Source of the DNA: Thermoproteota archaeon
GTDB lineage: Archaea; Thermoproteota; Thermoprotei_A; EX4484-217-1
Direction of reading: 5' to 3'
NCBI GenBank assembly: GCA_029258915.1
Contig: JAPDJU010000005.1
Location: 62,001 to 126,000, forward strand
Length of the DNA stretch: 64,000 nucleotides
This document shows, in pieces, positions 55,814 through 64,000 of this stretch (positions are counted from its first letter, which is position 1; each line of letters starts with the position of its first letter). Below the pieces are notes generated by a model. That model did not search any database. It was not told the origin of the DNA and was given only the letters and a program-made list of their open reading frames with translations. A program made the translations under genes and the position numbers.

Positions 55814-56962
55814 GTGCTGGAGATATATGAGCTACCTACACCTATAGTATTAGTTGACCTTGATAAGTTGGAGAGAAACGTCTATACTATAGCTAATAAG
55901 ATAAGATCTAAGGGTAAGATTCTATGGCCCATGTTTAAAACAACAAAGTCAACTTTCATAGCTAGACTACAGGAAAAAGCTGGTGCTGAAGGGTTTCTAT
56001 GCGGTAGTGTAGCAGAGGCTGAAACATTAGTTAATAAAGGCATAACTAATACTGTAATGCTAGCTTACCCTACAGTTGATAGTGGGGAACTAGATAGAAT
56101 TGCAAATCTTGTTGAGAGAGATGTAAGGGTTATAATAAGAATTGATAATGTAAGGCTTGCAAGTCTTATAGATAGGAGCTTTCATAGTAAAGGGTTAAAA
56201 ATAGAATACTGTATTAAGGTTGATGTAGGTTATCAAAGGCTTGGCGTTAGACCCGAAAATGTAGGTTCGTTTGCCTGGAAATTGAGAAGATTTTCTAGTT
56301 TAGAATTTATAGGTATAGTTACACATCAAGGAAATGCTTATAGTGCTAGGAATCCCTTGGAAGTTAGACATATAGCTAAACGTAGTGCTAAGCTCATGGA
56401 GGTAACATTAAAGTTTCTTAAAAGATACAGCTTGGAGCCGGAAATCGTAGGAGCTGGTTCAACACCCACACTTAGATTTGACATAGAGGAACCCATATAC
56501 ACCCATCTATTTCCCGGTAATTACGTATACTATGATAGAACACAAGCACTAGTATATGGATCAGCAAAGATCGAAGATTGTGCCTTAACAGTACTTGCGA
56601 CAATTATCTCAGTACCTGAGCATTCAAGTGGCAATGTAGCGGTGATTAATGCTGGTAGTAGATACTTTGATAAGGAGATCAGGGGTGGTTTAAAAGGGTA
56701 CGGTCAATTAGTAGAGTATCCTAAGGTAGTAGTTAGTAGAGTATCTCAAGAAATAGCATTACTAGATACTAGTATGGAGAAGGTTGAGGTAGGTGAAAAG
56801 GTTAATATAATTACTAATCACTCATGCTATACAAATAATGCGGTTAACATCCTCATAGGACATAGAAATAGAAGAGTTACAAACATAATACCCATAGATG
56901 CCAAGGAAGACATCGATATTGAGAAGAGGCTATTAAGCATAAATATTTTTAAAAGAAGATGA
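55814..56962 (+). CDS. D-threonine aldolase/D-serine dehydratase-like PLP enzyme
   Basis: 382 residues from GTG. N-terminal alanine-racemase-type barrel with ELPTPIVLVDLDKLERNV and PLP Lys in WPMFKTTKS; the C-terminal domain has TNHSCYTNN, the His/Cys metal site of D-serine dehydratases and D-threonine aldolases. It would split or deaminate D-amino acids. Which substrate is unclear. Confidence 0.87.
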   Translation: MLEIYELPTPIVLVDLDKLERNVYTIANKIRSKGKILWPMFKTTKSTFIARLQEKAGAEGFLCGSVAEAETLVNKGITNTVMLAYPTVDSGELDRIANLVERDVRVIIRIDNVRLASLIDRSFHSKGLKIEYCIKVDVGYQRLGVRPENVGSFAWKLRRFSSLEFIGIVTHQGNAYSARNPLEVRHIAKRSAKLMEVTLKFLKRYSLEPEIVGAGSTPTLRFDIEEPIYTHLFPGNYVYYDRTQALVYGSAKIEDCALTVLATIISVPEHSSGNVAVINAGSRYFDKEIRGGLKGYGQLVEYPKVVVSRVSQEIALLDTSMEKVEVGEKVNIITNHSCYTNNAVNILIGHRNRRVTNIIPIDAKEDIDIEKRLLSINIFKRR

Positions 56963-57211
56963 GAAAGAAATTCTGATCTAAACCTTTTTGACCATAATAA
57001 TATACGTAACGAAAGCATTCATGTTAAGTCAAGGATTGGCAGTCAGCTGAGACAGATTATTAAGGGATTAATGAACAGTTACAGGTATAGTGTTAACCGT
57101 AAGAATACTATTCCCCCTAAAGATAAAATGGGCCTCTTAGGATCTAATGGAGCTAGTAAAATTGCAGCAGCAAAAACGCTTCAAGAGGTAAATAAATTTA
57201 GTATGCAGTGA
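56963..57211 (+). pseudogene. Decayed coding remnant with repeat copy A and degenerate P-loop-like sequence
   Basis: An open frame of 82 codons follows the stop of the previous gene but has no start at its head. It includes GSQLRQIIKGLMNSYRYSVN, which is shared with the remnant at 59.2 kb, and later KMGLLGSNGASKIAAAKTL, which looks like an ABC-type Walker A with key residues lost (GLLGPNGAGKT expected). It lies directly before the KaiC-like gene. Confidence 0.45.
57043..57102 (+). repeat. Diverged direct repeat, copy A
   Basis: About 44 of 60 bases match copy B at 59208-59267, starting with the identical TCAGCTGAGACAG. Differences are spread so that the protein reading is kept (QLRQ..K/R.LMN.Y...V). 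Confidence 0.75.
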
Positions 57212-57256
57212 GAAAATATGTACGAAAAAGGGTAATCGATTTCGAGGTATGTAATC

Positions 57257-58636
57257 ATGATGGAAAGACCTGATTTAGTTTCAACGGGTGTAAAGGCTCT
57301 TGATGAGTTACTTGGTGGAGGACTGCTCCGTGGAAACATTGTGCTTGTTGCTGGTCATCCAGGCTCGGGTAAGTCAACTCTTGGAGCACAATTTCTATAC
57401 TATGGAGCAGTCGAAGAGAATGTGCCCGGCATCTACGTATCCTTTGCTGAGGGTAAAAGAGAGTTTTACTACCATATGAAACAGCTTGGAATGAATTTTG
57501 AGAAATTGGAGAAGGAGGGTAAGTTTAGGTTTATTGAGGGGCTTTCAGGAGTTTCACAAAGTGTCATACACGAGTTAATTAGCATTATAGCAAGCGTTAT
57601 CGAGGAAGTAGGAGCGAAGAGAATAGTCTTAGACCCTATAACAGCTCTGCTTATGTATTTTAAGGAAGAAGAAGCTAGGGTGTTCTTTAGAGAGGTATTG
57701 ATGAGGCTTCTCAAGCCACTTAACATGACAGCATATTTCATCGCAGATCTCCCTCATGGAAGAGAGGTTATAGGATTTGGCTTTGAAGAGTTTCTTGCAG
57801 ATGTAGTTATAAGGCTTGTATATGAGGGAGTTCCTGGAACAGAGCTTGTGAGGAGAAGAATGATTGTTCAGAAATCAAGATATTCTCCTGTTCCAAGGTA
57901 TGCGTATGATTTTGAAATAGGTAAAGACGGGATAAGGGTGTTCACCCCTGTTGAGCAGGTCCCTCTCGGAAGCTATGAGCTTAAAAGGGTTCCAACAAGA
58001 ATTCCTGGATTAGATAAAATGCTTGGAGGAGGATTACTGAAAAATAGTCTAACAATTATTAGTGGTTCTAGTGGAACCGGAAAAACCATTATATCCATGA
58101 GGTTTGCAGTCGAAGGTGCTCTTAAGGGAGAACGTGTCCTTTACATATCTTTCGAAGAATCAGATAAACAACTTAAAAGAATGCTTAACACAATGGGTTT
58201 TAACTATGAGAAGCTGAAAAACCACTTAATAATACTATATAGGACTCCAAGACTTCTTACCATAGGTCAGATAATGAACGAAACCACCGAGATTCTTAAG
58301 AAGTACAAGCCTTCAAGGTTAGTTATTGACGGAATCTCAGCCTTAGAAAGAATGTATCGCGACCCAGCAACACTTCATGCAATAATAAAAGCTATAGCAG
58401 CTCTCTGCAAATCTTATGGAGTTACAGCAATCATGACTTCTCTTAGGAATGTCTTGAAAGGTGAAGAGGCTGGTTACAGTACGATAGCTGATACATTAAT
58501 AGGGTTAGACTTTGAGCGAAAAGGTAGCAAGCTTCAAAGAGTTATTGCAGTTCTAAAGATGCGAGGGTCTCTTCACGATACCAATATTCGAAAGATAGAC
58601 TTTGATGAACGGGGGAGGGTTGTGGTTCATGACTGA
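57257..58636 (+). CDS. KaiC-like double RecA-domain ATPase
   Basis: 459 residues with two KaiC domains. Domain 1: GHPGSGKSTL (about 33-42), Walker B RIVLDPITAL. Domain 2: GSSGTGKTII (about 270), catalytic FEES, Walker B RLVIDGISAL. Both P-loops are complete. Archaeal KaiC relatives serve in signalling, not in a clock with KaiA/KaiB, which are absent here. The partner gene overlaps its end by 8 bp, and diverged repeats flank the pair. Codon use differs from the surrounding housekeeping genes. Target unknown. Confidence 0.9.
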   Translation: MMERPDLVSTGVKALDELLGGGLLRGNIVLVAGHPGSGKSTLGAQFLYYGAVEENVPGIYVSFAEGKREFYYHMKQLGMNFEKLEKEGKFRFIEGLSGVSQSVIHELISIIASVIEEVGAKRIVLDPITALLMYFKEEEARVFFREVLMRLLKPLNMTAYFIADLPHGREVIGFGFEEFLADVVIRLVYEGVPGTELVRRRMIVQKSRYSPVPRYAYDFEIGKDGIRVFTPVEQVPLGSYELKRVPTRIPGLDKMLGGGLLKNSLTIISGSSGTGKTIISMRFAVEGALKGERVLYISFEESDKQLKRMLNTMGFNYEKLKNHLIILYRTPRLLTIGQIMNETTEILKKYKPSRLVIDGISALERMYRDPATLHAIIKAIAALCKSYGVTAIMTSLRNVLKGEEAGYSTIADTLIGLDFERKGSKLQRVIAVLKMRGSLHDTNIRKIDFDERGRVVVHD

Positions 58637-59003
58637 TGAAGTTAAAGGTGATGAGATTAGGTTAGTTGAAGAGTTCCTAGAAACAGCGTTTAACTCAATA
58701 TTCAGTAGCTCACTCTACACAGTTTTAGACTACCATGTAAGAAGAATTGCTGGTACTAGCCTTGCTAAGCTCATACTTGAAAAGCCAAGAGAGGTCTTTA
58801 GGGCCCTTACCATGATAATGAACGAAGACAAATATGCAGTAGGATTACTGGAAAGAACACTGGAAAAACACATTGAACAAGTTCTTAAACGCCCGGTAGG
58901 TGGGGAGCTTTTTGAAGCAATTGTGAATGACGATGCAGAGAGAGTTAAACAGATACTAATAAGACTTGCACGAGAATATATGGCAAAAGTTAGAAGCGTT
59001 TAG
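58629..59003 (+). CDS. Small helical partner of the KaiC-like ATPase
   Basis: The track begins at 58602 inside the KaiC gene; ATG 58629, overlapping its stop (ATGACTGA), is preferred and gives 124 residues. All-helical: LVEEFLETAFNSIFSSSLYT, then KPREVFRALTMIMNEDKYAV and LLERTLEKHIEQVL. The shape recalls the NitrOD5-type sensor domain found beside archaeal KaiC genes, but similarity is weak. Overlap implies coupled translation and a direct interaction. Confidence 0.7.
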   Translation: MTDEVKGDEIRLVEEFLETAFNSIFSSSLYTVLDYHVRRIAGTSLAKLILEKPREVFRALTMIMNEDKYAVGLLERTLEKHIEQVLKRPVGGELFEAIVNDDAERVKQILIRLAREYMAKVRSV

Positions 59004-59205
59004 CCCTTATCTTTAGGAATACTGGTTGCTCCTCTTTACTTTCAATACGTTACCAGCACATGCTCTGTATGCTTCATCGATATAATTAGCTGAGATACTC
59101 ACTCTTACTAGTAATCACCTAGTACAGTACTCTTTAGTAAAACAGGTATGACAAACGTATTTAAGATACTTTAAATTTTTAAGACCATGTCTGATCATCA
59201 GTTAT

Positions 59206-59280
59206 AATCAGCTGAGACAGGTATTTAGAGAGTTGATGAACAGATACGGACATGGAGTTCACCATAAATTAATTATCTAG
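59206..59280 (+). pseudogene. Coding remnant with repeat copy B
   Basis: Reads NQLRQVFRELMNRYGHGVHH then KLII and stop, homologous to the remnant at 57 kb. No start. The first 60 bases (59208-59267) are the second copy of the diverged direct repeat, so the KaiC pair lies between the copies. Confidence 0.5.
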
Positions 59281-59459
59281 GGGAGGGATAAAACACTTCC
59301 CTTTCCCAAAACCATAAACAATTTTGAATTACACACCACCTACTTACTACTATAATATTTTACAGATATATTGTAGTGTACATGCAGATGGTGTATGGAA
59401 CTCTTTAAATCTTCAGAAAAATTAAACTAGAAAGAAAAGATGTAATTTGAGAGGTAGGT

Positions 59460-59636
59460 GTGAGAAAGATTCCTATCTTCAGGAAAACAAAGGATGATGT
59501 ATTTGTAAAAGTTGGAAGAGTCAATGAAAAATTTTGAACACCTCAAAGACTCGGACATAAAGAAGATAGAAGCAGTATAGTACAAGAAGACTACTACGAA
59601 GAGGAAAAGAAAATATACGAATACAAAGCAGAATAA
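59460..59636 (+). pseudogene. Small gene with one in-frame stop (TGA)
   Basis: From GTG 59460, with a good ribosome site (GAGAGGT), the frame reads RKIPIFRKTKDDVFVKVGRV and NEKF, then TGA at 59535-59537, then TPQRLGHKEDRSSIVQEDYY and on to EYKAE with TAA at 59634. Apart from the single TGA it would be a 58-codon charged protein. The track lists only a minus-strand shadow. Confidence 0.5.
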
Positions 59637-59680
59637 CACGACTTTATAAACAGACTTAGCACAACTTATTTAAACTCGTG

Positions 59681-59833
59681 TCACTTCTCACTATTTCTAA
59701 TCATTCCTTTTTGCGGTTCGATCCCCAATAGCATCATTGCAGAGTTCACATTAGTTCTAAGGTTTCTAATTATAGGATTCAGGGAAATAACAAAAGGTTT
59801 AGAAAATGAGGGGAGAAAACAAAAACCCACTTC
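59681..59833 (-). pseudogene. Minus-strand coding remnant
   Basis: A 50-codon open frame without a convincing start, ending NPIIRNLRTNVNSAMMLLGI then EPQKGMIRNSEK and stop. The basic, ordered tail looks like the C-terminus of a DNA-associated protein, but I do not recognise it. It begins right after the stop of the next remnant upstream. Confidence 0.35.
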
Positions 59834-59964
59834 CTATTTATTAGCTTCCATAAACTTCATCATACTCACTATTTGATTCACTTTACATCCTAATGACTCT
59901 CCTTCTCTTCAATTATTATCACATTATCCCCTTTAGCTTTATAAAAGTTCACTTTAATTTCCAT
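59834..59964 (-). pseudogene. Frameshifted small gene remnant
   Basis: From ATG 59964: MEIKVNFYKAKGDNVIIIEE, then a frameshift joins GESLGCKVNQIVSMMKFMEA and NK stop. The two halves in neighbouring frames look like one small protein of about 44 residues. Not recognised. Confidence 0.4.
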
Positions 59965-60100
59965 GTGAGAAGTTATGTGAATAAAAACTATGTGAAATAC
60001 TCATTAAGTGAAATCGTGGGCAAAGGAGAAAACCTGTTTCGTGAGGAACATCAATAATATACTTGAATAGTAAGAATATTTGATATATGGGTGCGGGAAA

Positions 60101-60778
60101 ATGAAAAATCTCGATAAAATGATTGATGTGATATTGCTTCTTCCTGCAGTAGTATGGTTTCTCAATGGAATACTCAGTCTATTAACAAATGGTTTATATA
60201 GTTATACGTATTTAATTCCACTCCCTTTCAAAATCCATACATTTACACTGATCTCAATCACTACATTCTACCTGACTACGTATCTTGTCATCAAACCTCA
60301 CAAACCAGTCAAAAACTTCTTGATTGCTTTCTTACTTATCTTCCTTTCCATGGCTGTTTATGAGTTCGTTTATGGAATTTTTATGATCAATACCCAAATG
60401 TCTGCTCCGCATTTTTTGGGTCCACCCCCACCGTATCCCCGTTATCGAATGCTGCCGTTCGGTCCGTTCGAAGGAAGTATAATAGCTCTCCTCATTGGAA
60501 CCCCCCTACTATTTTTCCTTAACCGACGATTCCATTTTTTAACCAAAAGCAGAAACAGAATTCTCCTCTTCCTCACGTGCTTTTTAAGTTTTATTGCAGT
60601 CATGTCAATACTTGGTTATACAGGCTTCTTTGCACAAGTAGACCTTTGGCTAAAGGGACAAACTACAAAAGACCCGCACAATCCATTATGGATTCTATCA
60701 AAGTTTCTCTCTGTCTGGATGTTTTTCCCACTTCTTGATTTTGATTTTAGACTTTTCCAGAAAAGTGGGGAAGCGTAA
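60101..60778 (+). CDS. Hypothetical multi-pass membrane protein, probably acquired
   Basis: The track starts at TTG 60080; ATG 60101 (MKNLDKMIDVILLLPAVVW) is preferred, about 225 residues. About six hydrophobic segments; a Pro-rich loop (FLGPPPPYPRYRMLPFG) lies between helices. Codon use is much richer in C and CTC/CTT than its neighbours, pointing to transfer. Stands alone in a decayed region. No family recognised. Confidence 0.6.
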   Translation: MKNLDKMIDVILLLPAVVWFLNGILSLLTNGLYSYTYLIPLPFKIHTFTLISITTFYLTTYLVIKPHKPVKNFLIAFLLIFLSMAVYEFVYGIFMINTQMSAPHFLGPPPPYPRYRMLPFGPFEGSIIALLIGTPLLFFLNRRFHFLTKSRNRILLFLTCFLSFIAVMSILGYTGFFAQVDLWLKGQTTKDPHNPLWILSKFLSVWMFFPLLDFDFRLFQKSGEA

Positions 60779-61405
60779 GTTTTGAATACACCTTCTAAAA
60801 ACATTGATACTGACCTTTAATGAAAGCGAAAATATTGGAGAACTGGTGAGTAAAAATAAATAATGTATTGTCGACATCATAATTTTCTAATGTATATTTT
60901 ATCCTAAAAGTGGAGAAGATGGTATTTTCTCTATGTTCTCCTTTATCACTCTATTGATGTACTCTCATTAATAATCACCCCCCGGGGGCTCATAAACACT
61001 TGATATTACGTCATGCTTTCTAGCTATATCTATAATGGGAGGTGATATGAGTTTAAGTATGTGTGTCACTATTCCTATAGTCATGGACCTGGCTTCTGCA
61101 CCCGTATTAGAGCTAAGCTTAGTGAAGAGAAGTTTATCTATCTCTCTAGCTAGATTTCATAGAAATGGTCTTCAGAGTCTAAGAAGCTTGATTTTAGAAG
61201 ATTAATGCTAGGATTAATTTCGTTAATTAACTATGAAAATCAGCTGAGACATGTGCAGTCATCTTATCCTTTTTCCCGTGTTCATCATCTGTAACGTATT
61301 TTTAGTTTCATAAAGATTTTTAGTTTCCTTTTATCCTACATATGCTTAGATGATGATACGACGGTCTTCGGAGCTGTAGCTGTGAAGTATCTTTCTCTTC
61401 GCTGA
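60779..61405. other. Decayed region between the membrane protein and glmM
   Basis: 627 bases without an intact gene. A 12-base GC-rich palindromic run (CCCCCCGGGGGC) lies near 60978. The plus frame reads CHYSYSHGPGFCTRIRAKLS, stops, then KWSSESKKLDFRRLMLGLIS and NYENQLRHV, which contains the short third copy of the repeat start (61240-61251). Probably another broken gene. Confidence 0.45.
61240..61251 (+). repeat. Short third occurrence of the repeat core
   Basis: TCAGCTGAGACA, in the same reading (NQLR) as copies A and B. Only the first dozen bases match, so it may be a further decayed copy or chance. Confidence 0.4.
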
Positions 61406-62797
61406 CTAAACTATTTTCACACCCTTCTTCTCAGCAACTTCTTTAAGTATTTTTAGTGTTTTCTGAAATATTTCTTGAAGTCTTTTTTCCTTTCTTGCTT
61501 CTGCATATATTCTTATTTTAGGTTCTGTTCCTGATGCTCTAACGAGAACCCATGATTTATCCGACATGTTTAATCTTAAACCGTCTATTGTCAGTTCCGA
61601 TTCGTATTCTTTAAAAACCTCTCTCATTCTATCATGTACTTCACTTACTATCTCATATTTTAGTTCTTCAGGTACTTTATATGAAGCTCTTATTTGCGGA
61701 TATTCAGGTATTTCTTTAAGTAGTTTCTCTATTGTTACACCTTTTTCCAGCATTTCCTTTGTTAATAATGCTGCTTGATATATTCCGTCAACCCAATAGC
61801 CCCAATCTGGATCTATGAGTTTCCAAGGTTCAGCAGCCATTACGGCTTTTTCTCCATACTCCAGCAGTTTTTCATGCGTTTTACCTAATTTTGCTCTTTC
61901 AACTCTTCCACCATATTTTTCAACGATTTCATCTATGACAAAAGAAGTATCTATGGATACAATGACTACTCCTTCGCCTTTCTCTTTAAGTTTAAGCATA
62001 GCATAAAATGCTAATAGTCTATCATTAAGAATGAATTTTCCATTGCTTGAAAGCGCAGCTAGCCTATCTGCATCGCCGTCATGAGCTAGTGCTGCATCTG
62101 CCTTTAATACTTTAACATGTTCTCCTAATTCTTTAAGTACATCTGGTCTTGGTTCAGGGATTCTTCCTGGAAACATGCCATCATAATGGCAGTTTATTGT
62201 GACAACGGATGCTCCTAATTCTCTAAGTATTATAGGTGTAATGTTCGATGCAGCTCCATTAGCGCAATCAATGACTATTCTTGCTTTTTTCTTAACCTTT
62301 CCAGGTCTGAGTTTGAAAATAAGCTCTTCCATGTAATTGTTAACTATTTCAGGATAGTACTCTAGTTTTCCAACAGAATCCCATTTAGCATAGTTAAACT
62401 TCTTACTGAATATTATGTCCTCCAGTTTTCTCTCCATGGAAACCGTGAACTCCATACCTTTACCGTTAAAACATTTAATACCATTATCTGGTGGAGGATT
62501 ATGGCTTGCAGTGATTATTACACCTGCATTAGCTCTCAGTGCAGGTATAGAGTAGGCGAGTATTGGCGTCGGTACCAAACCTAGGTTTATAACATCTACT
62601 CCTCCTGCCATAAGACCTGAAGAAACTATTGTTGCTAATAAGGGTGATGTTAACCGAACATCATGCCCAACTGTTGCTAAACCTTTTCCCTCTAAAAATG
62701 TTGCTAAAGCCAAACCTACTTCATACGCTATTTCAGGCGTAATTACTTTCCCATATTCTCCACGAATACCAGCTGTACCAAAAAGTCTTTTACGCAT
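61406..62797 (-). CDS. Phosphoglucosamine/phosphomannomutase
   Basis: 463 residues. LFGTAGIRGEYG at the start, phosphoserine loop VIITASHNPPPDNGIKCF, metal loop AHDGDADRLA and the C-terminal VRASGTEPKIRIYAE. Interconverts hexose 1- and 6-phosphates for glycan precursors. Archaeal members of this group often use both glucosamine and mannose phosphates. Single gene, divergent from tatD. Confidence 0.94.
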   Translation of the reverse strand: MRKRLFGTAGIRGEYGKVITPEIAYEVGLALATFLEGKGLATVGHDVRLTSPLLATIVSSGLMAGGVDVINLGLVPTPILAYSIPALRANAGVIITASHNPPPDNGIKCFNGKGMEFTVSMERKLEDIIFSKKFNYAKWDSVGKLEYYPEIVNNYMEELIFKLRPGKVKKKARIVIDCANGAASNITPIILRELGASVVTINCHYDGMFPGRIPEPRPDVLKELGEHVKVLKADAALAHDGDADRLAALSSNGKFILNDRLLAFYAMLKLKEKGEGVVIVSIDTSFVIDEIVEKYGGRVERAKLGKTHEKLLEYGEKAVMAAEPWKLIDPDWGYWVDGIYQAALLTKEMLEKGVTIEKLLKEIPEYPQIRASYKVPEELKYEIVSEVHDRMREVFKEYESELTIDGLRLNMSDKSWVLVRASGTEPKIRIYAEARKEKRLQEIFQKTLKILKEVAEKKGVKIV

Positions 62798-62890
62798 TTA
62801 GTTATACACCAAGATAACATATTTTAGTTCTCCATACTAAAGGTTTAACACAAAGTAAACTATAGAGCTAACAAGTATGAGTGATAGATA

Positions 62891-63655
62891 ATGATTGATG
62901 TGCACTGCCATATACATGATGAAGTATTTGATAATGATAGAGAAGAAGTTATTAGCAGAGCTAAGGAAAAAGGAGTAAAACATATAATAATTTCTGCAAT
63001 AAAACCTGAAGAGGTTTCTAAAGCATTAAACATTGTCAATAGCTTCAAAGAATATATGAGCTTAACTATAGGTCATGATCCCGTAATTGTAAGTGATGAA
63101 GTTTTTGAAGAACAGCTTAAGAATGTAAAAAAGTACTTGGACATTATCGTAGGTATTGGTGAAGCAGGTTTAGACTATTACTTCGTTAGAGACCATGGTG
63201 AAAGAGATAGGCAAAGAAGGATTTTTGCCTTATGGATTAATGTTGCTAAGGAACTTGACTTACCCCTTGTTATCCATTCTAGGAGTGCTGGAAAATACGC
63301 AATAGAAATTCTTCTTGAACAAAAATACTTTAACGTGGTTATGCATGCTTACGATGGTTCTGTGGGCTGGGCTATTGAAGCAGCTAAACATGGTGTGTAT
63401 TTTTCAATTCCGCCAAGTGTAATATTCAGTATTCAAAAACAGAAGCTTGTAAGAAAACTGCCCTTGGAAAACCTACTTTTAGAAACAGATTCCCCAGTCC
63501 TCTCTCCTATCAGAGGAGAGAGAAATGAACCTGCAAACATAGTATATTCAGCTATGAAAATTGCCGAAATAAAAAATATTTCATTAAGTAAGGTTATCGA
63601 CGCTACTATTGAAAACACTTTAGATGTTTTTAAAAAGTTAAAGCTACAAATTTAA
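62891..63655 (+). CDS. TatD-like metal-dependent deoxyribonuclease
   Basis: 254 residues. Metal motifs IDVHCHIHDE, GEAGLDYYF, LVIHSR and LLETDSPVLSP. TatD enzymes remove nucleotides from single-stranded DNA in repair. Its 3' end overlaps the convergent phosphodiesterase by 26 bp. Confidence 0.92.
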   Translation: MIDVHCHIHDEVFDNDREEVISRAKEKGVKHIIISAIKPEEVSKALNIVNSFKEYMSLTIGHDPVIVSDEVFEEQLKNVKKYLDIIVGIGEAGLDYYFVRDHGERDRQRRIFALWINVAKELDLPLVIHSRSAGKYAIEILLEQKYFNVVMHAYDGSVGWAIEAAKHGVYFSIPPSVIFSIQKQKLVRKLPLENLLLETDSPVLSPIRGERNEPANIVYSAMKIAEIKNISLSKVIDATIENTLDVFKKLKLQI

Positions 63656-64000
63656 CATCCATGGTCTTTACGTTTAAGATGGCTACTGTTGGCTCACCGC
63701 TAAGGTAGCCGCATGCTTCTCCAGGATTTATCAGTAAAGTGTTTTTAACTTTCTTTAATTCTTTTCTATGGGTATGGCCGAAAACTACAACATCAAACAT
63801 ACTGCTTTTCGCTAAAGCCTCAATAATAACATTTGAAGTACCATGAGTTATAGCTATTTTCTTGCCGTCAGTATTTATTGTAGCTATTTCTGCTTCTAAA
63901 CGGATATCATACTTTTTTGCAAGTTCAAGCAGCATTTTTCTTTCCCCATCGTTATTACCAAAAACCCCTATTACCTTAATACCCCCTTTAGCTATTCTTT
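63630..64000 (-). CDS. YfcE/MJ0936-like phosphodiesterase, cut by the window edge
   Basis: The track ORF ends at 63935, but the same frame stays open to the window end, reading KGGIKVIGVFGNNDGERKML, so this is a partial gene lacking its start. The motif GNNDGE, the His in ITHG, and FGHTHRKELKKVKNTLLINPGEACG are the metal-binding and C-terminal motifs of small phosphodiesterases. About 123 residues are visible. Substrate unknown. Confidence 0.9.
   Translation of the reverse strand, partial: RIAKGGIKVIGVFGNNDGERKMLLELAKKYDIRLEAEIATINTDGKKIAITHGTSNVIIEALAKSSMFDVVVFGHTHRKELKKVKNTLLINPGEACGYLSGEPTVAILNVKTMDVKFVALTF

Larger units (their letters stand above)
59004..60079. other. Gene graveyard
   Basis: Over 1 kb without an intact gene. 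It holds repeat copy B, a small gene broken by one in-frame TGA, and two minus-strand remnants, listed separately. No RNA gene or CRISPR seen. Confidence 0.6.

Noticed and set aside
59427-59639. 70-residue minus-strand ORF, very Phe/Val-rich
   Set aside because: It is the antisense of the broken lysine-rich gene at 59460-59636, which explains its composition.

Overview
The window is AT-rich archaeal chromosome, most consistent with a thermophilic Thermoproteota/TACK-type lineage. Evidence: archaeal RNA polymerase genes with a split largest subunit (rpoA1 + rpoA2) and intact rpoB, EF-1alpha, LSm, eL37, eL30, FttA/aCPSF1, DNA topoisomerase VI, glycerol-1-phosphate dehydrogenase (archaeal lipids), deoxyhypusine and diphthine synthases, two 20S proteasome beta paralogues (one without the catalytic Thr) and archaeal TATA boxes. 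All three tRNAs (Ala-GGC, Lys-TTT, Ser-TGA) encode their CCA ends. I cannot name the species.

Layout. 0-2.8 kb (minus strand): three secreted TasA/archaeal-bundling-pilin-like proteins with SipW-type signal peptides, followed by a polytopic membrane protein cut by the window edge. 2.9-11.9 kb: tRNA-Ala, eL37, LSm, a PUA protein, FttA, proteasome beta, G1P dehydrogenase, UPF0179, FKBP, NIP7 homologue, m5C methyltransferase, CYTH protein and a phosphoesterase. 12-18.9 kb: SAM hydrolase, NMN adenylyltransferase, RtcA with a DUF504 partner, a short TFB-like factor, the non-catalytic proteasome beta, endonuclease V, RibK and RibL-like FAD synthase, diphthine synthase. 19.1-30.9 kb: tRNA-Lys, then the rpoH-B-A1-A2-eL30-nusA-S12 / S7-EF1A-S10 cluster, interrupted only by an opposite-strand DUF151 gene; tRNA-Ser closes it.

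31-36.4 kb is more accessory: a GH130-like protein, an EncFtn-type ferritin without an encapsulin, a ZIP transporter, a TnpB element flanked by 5'-truncated remnants of two genes (one sfsA), an HTH/Zn-ribbon regulator and archaemetzincin. 36.5-49.4 kb is housekeeping: RtcB with a 467-residue intein exactly at its metal-binding Cys, HAD phosphatase/class II aldolase/small zinc ribbon, deoxyhypusine synthase, Topo VI B-A, an ECF S component, DeoC, NadE, a flippase-like protein and MoaC-MoaA.

49.4-64 kb mixes orphan genes (a lysine-rich orphan, an excisionase-HTH fusion regulator, a small membrane protein) with an aminotransferase, GNAT, M28 peptidase and D-threonine aldolase-like enzyme. A KaiC-like double ATPase with a small partner (57.2-59.0 kb) sits between diverged repeats that are themselves coding remnants, and 59-61.4 kb is a gene graveyard with one foreign-looking membrane protein. 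GlmM/PMM, TatD and a truncated phosphodiesterase finish the window.

Functional threads: RNA ends and repair (RtcA, DUF504, RtcB, FttA); protein turnover (two proteasome betas); flavin (RibK, RibL-like, ECF S component) and NAD (NMNAT, NadE) metabolism. The best candidate for an under-described system is the left-edge pilin-like cluster: two of its genes share an exactly identical 67-bp block covering the signal-peptide end and the first mature strand.
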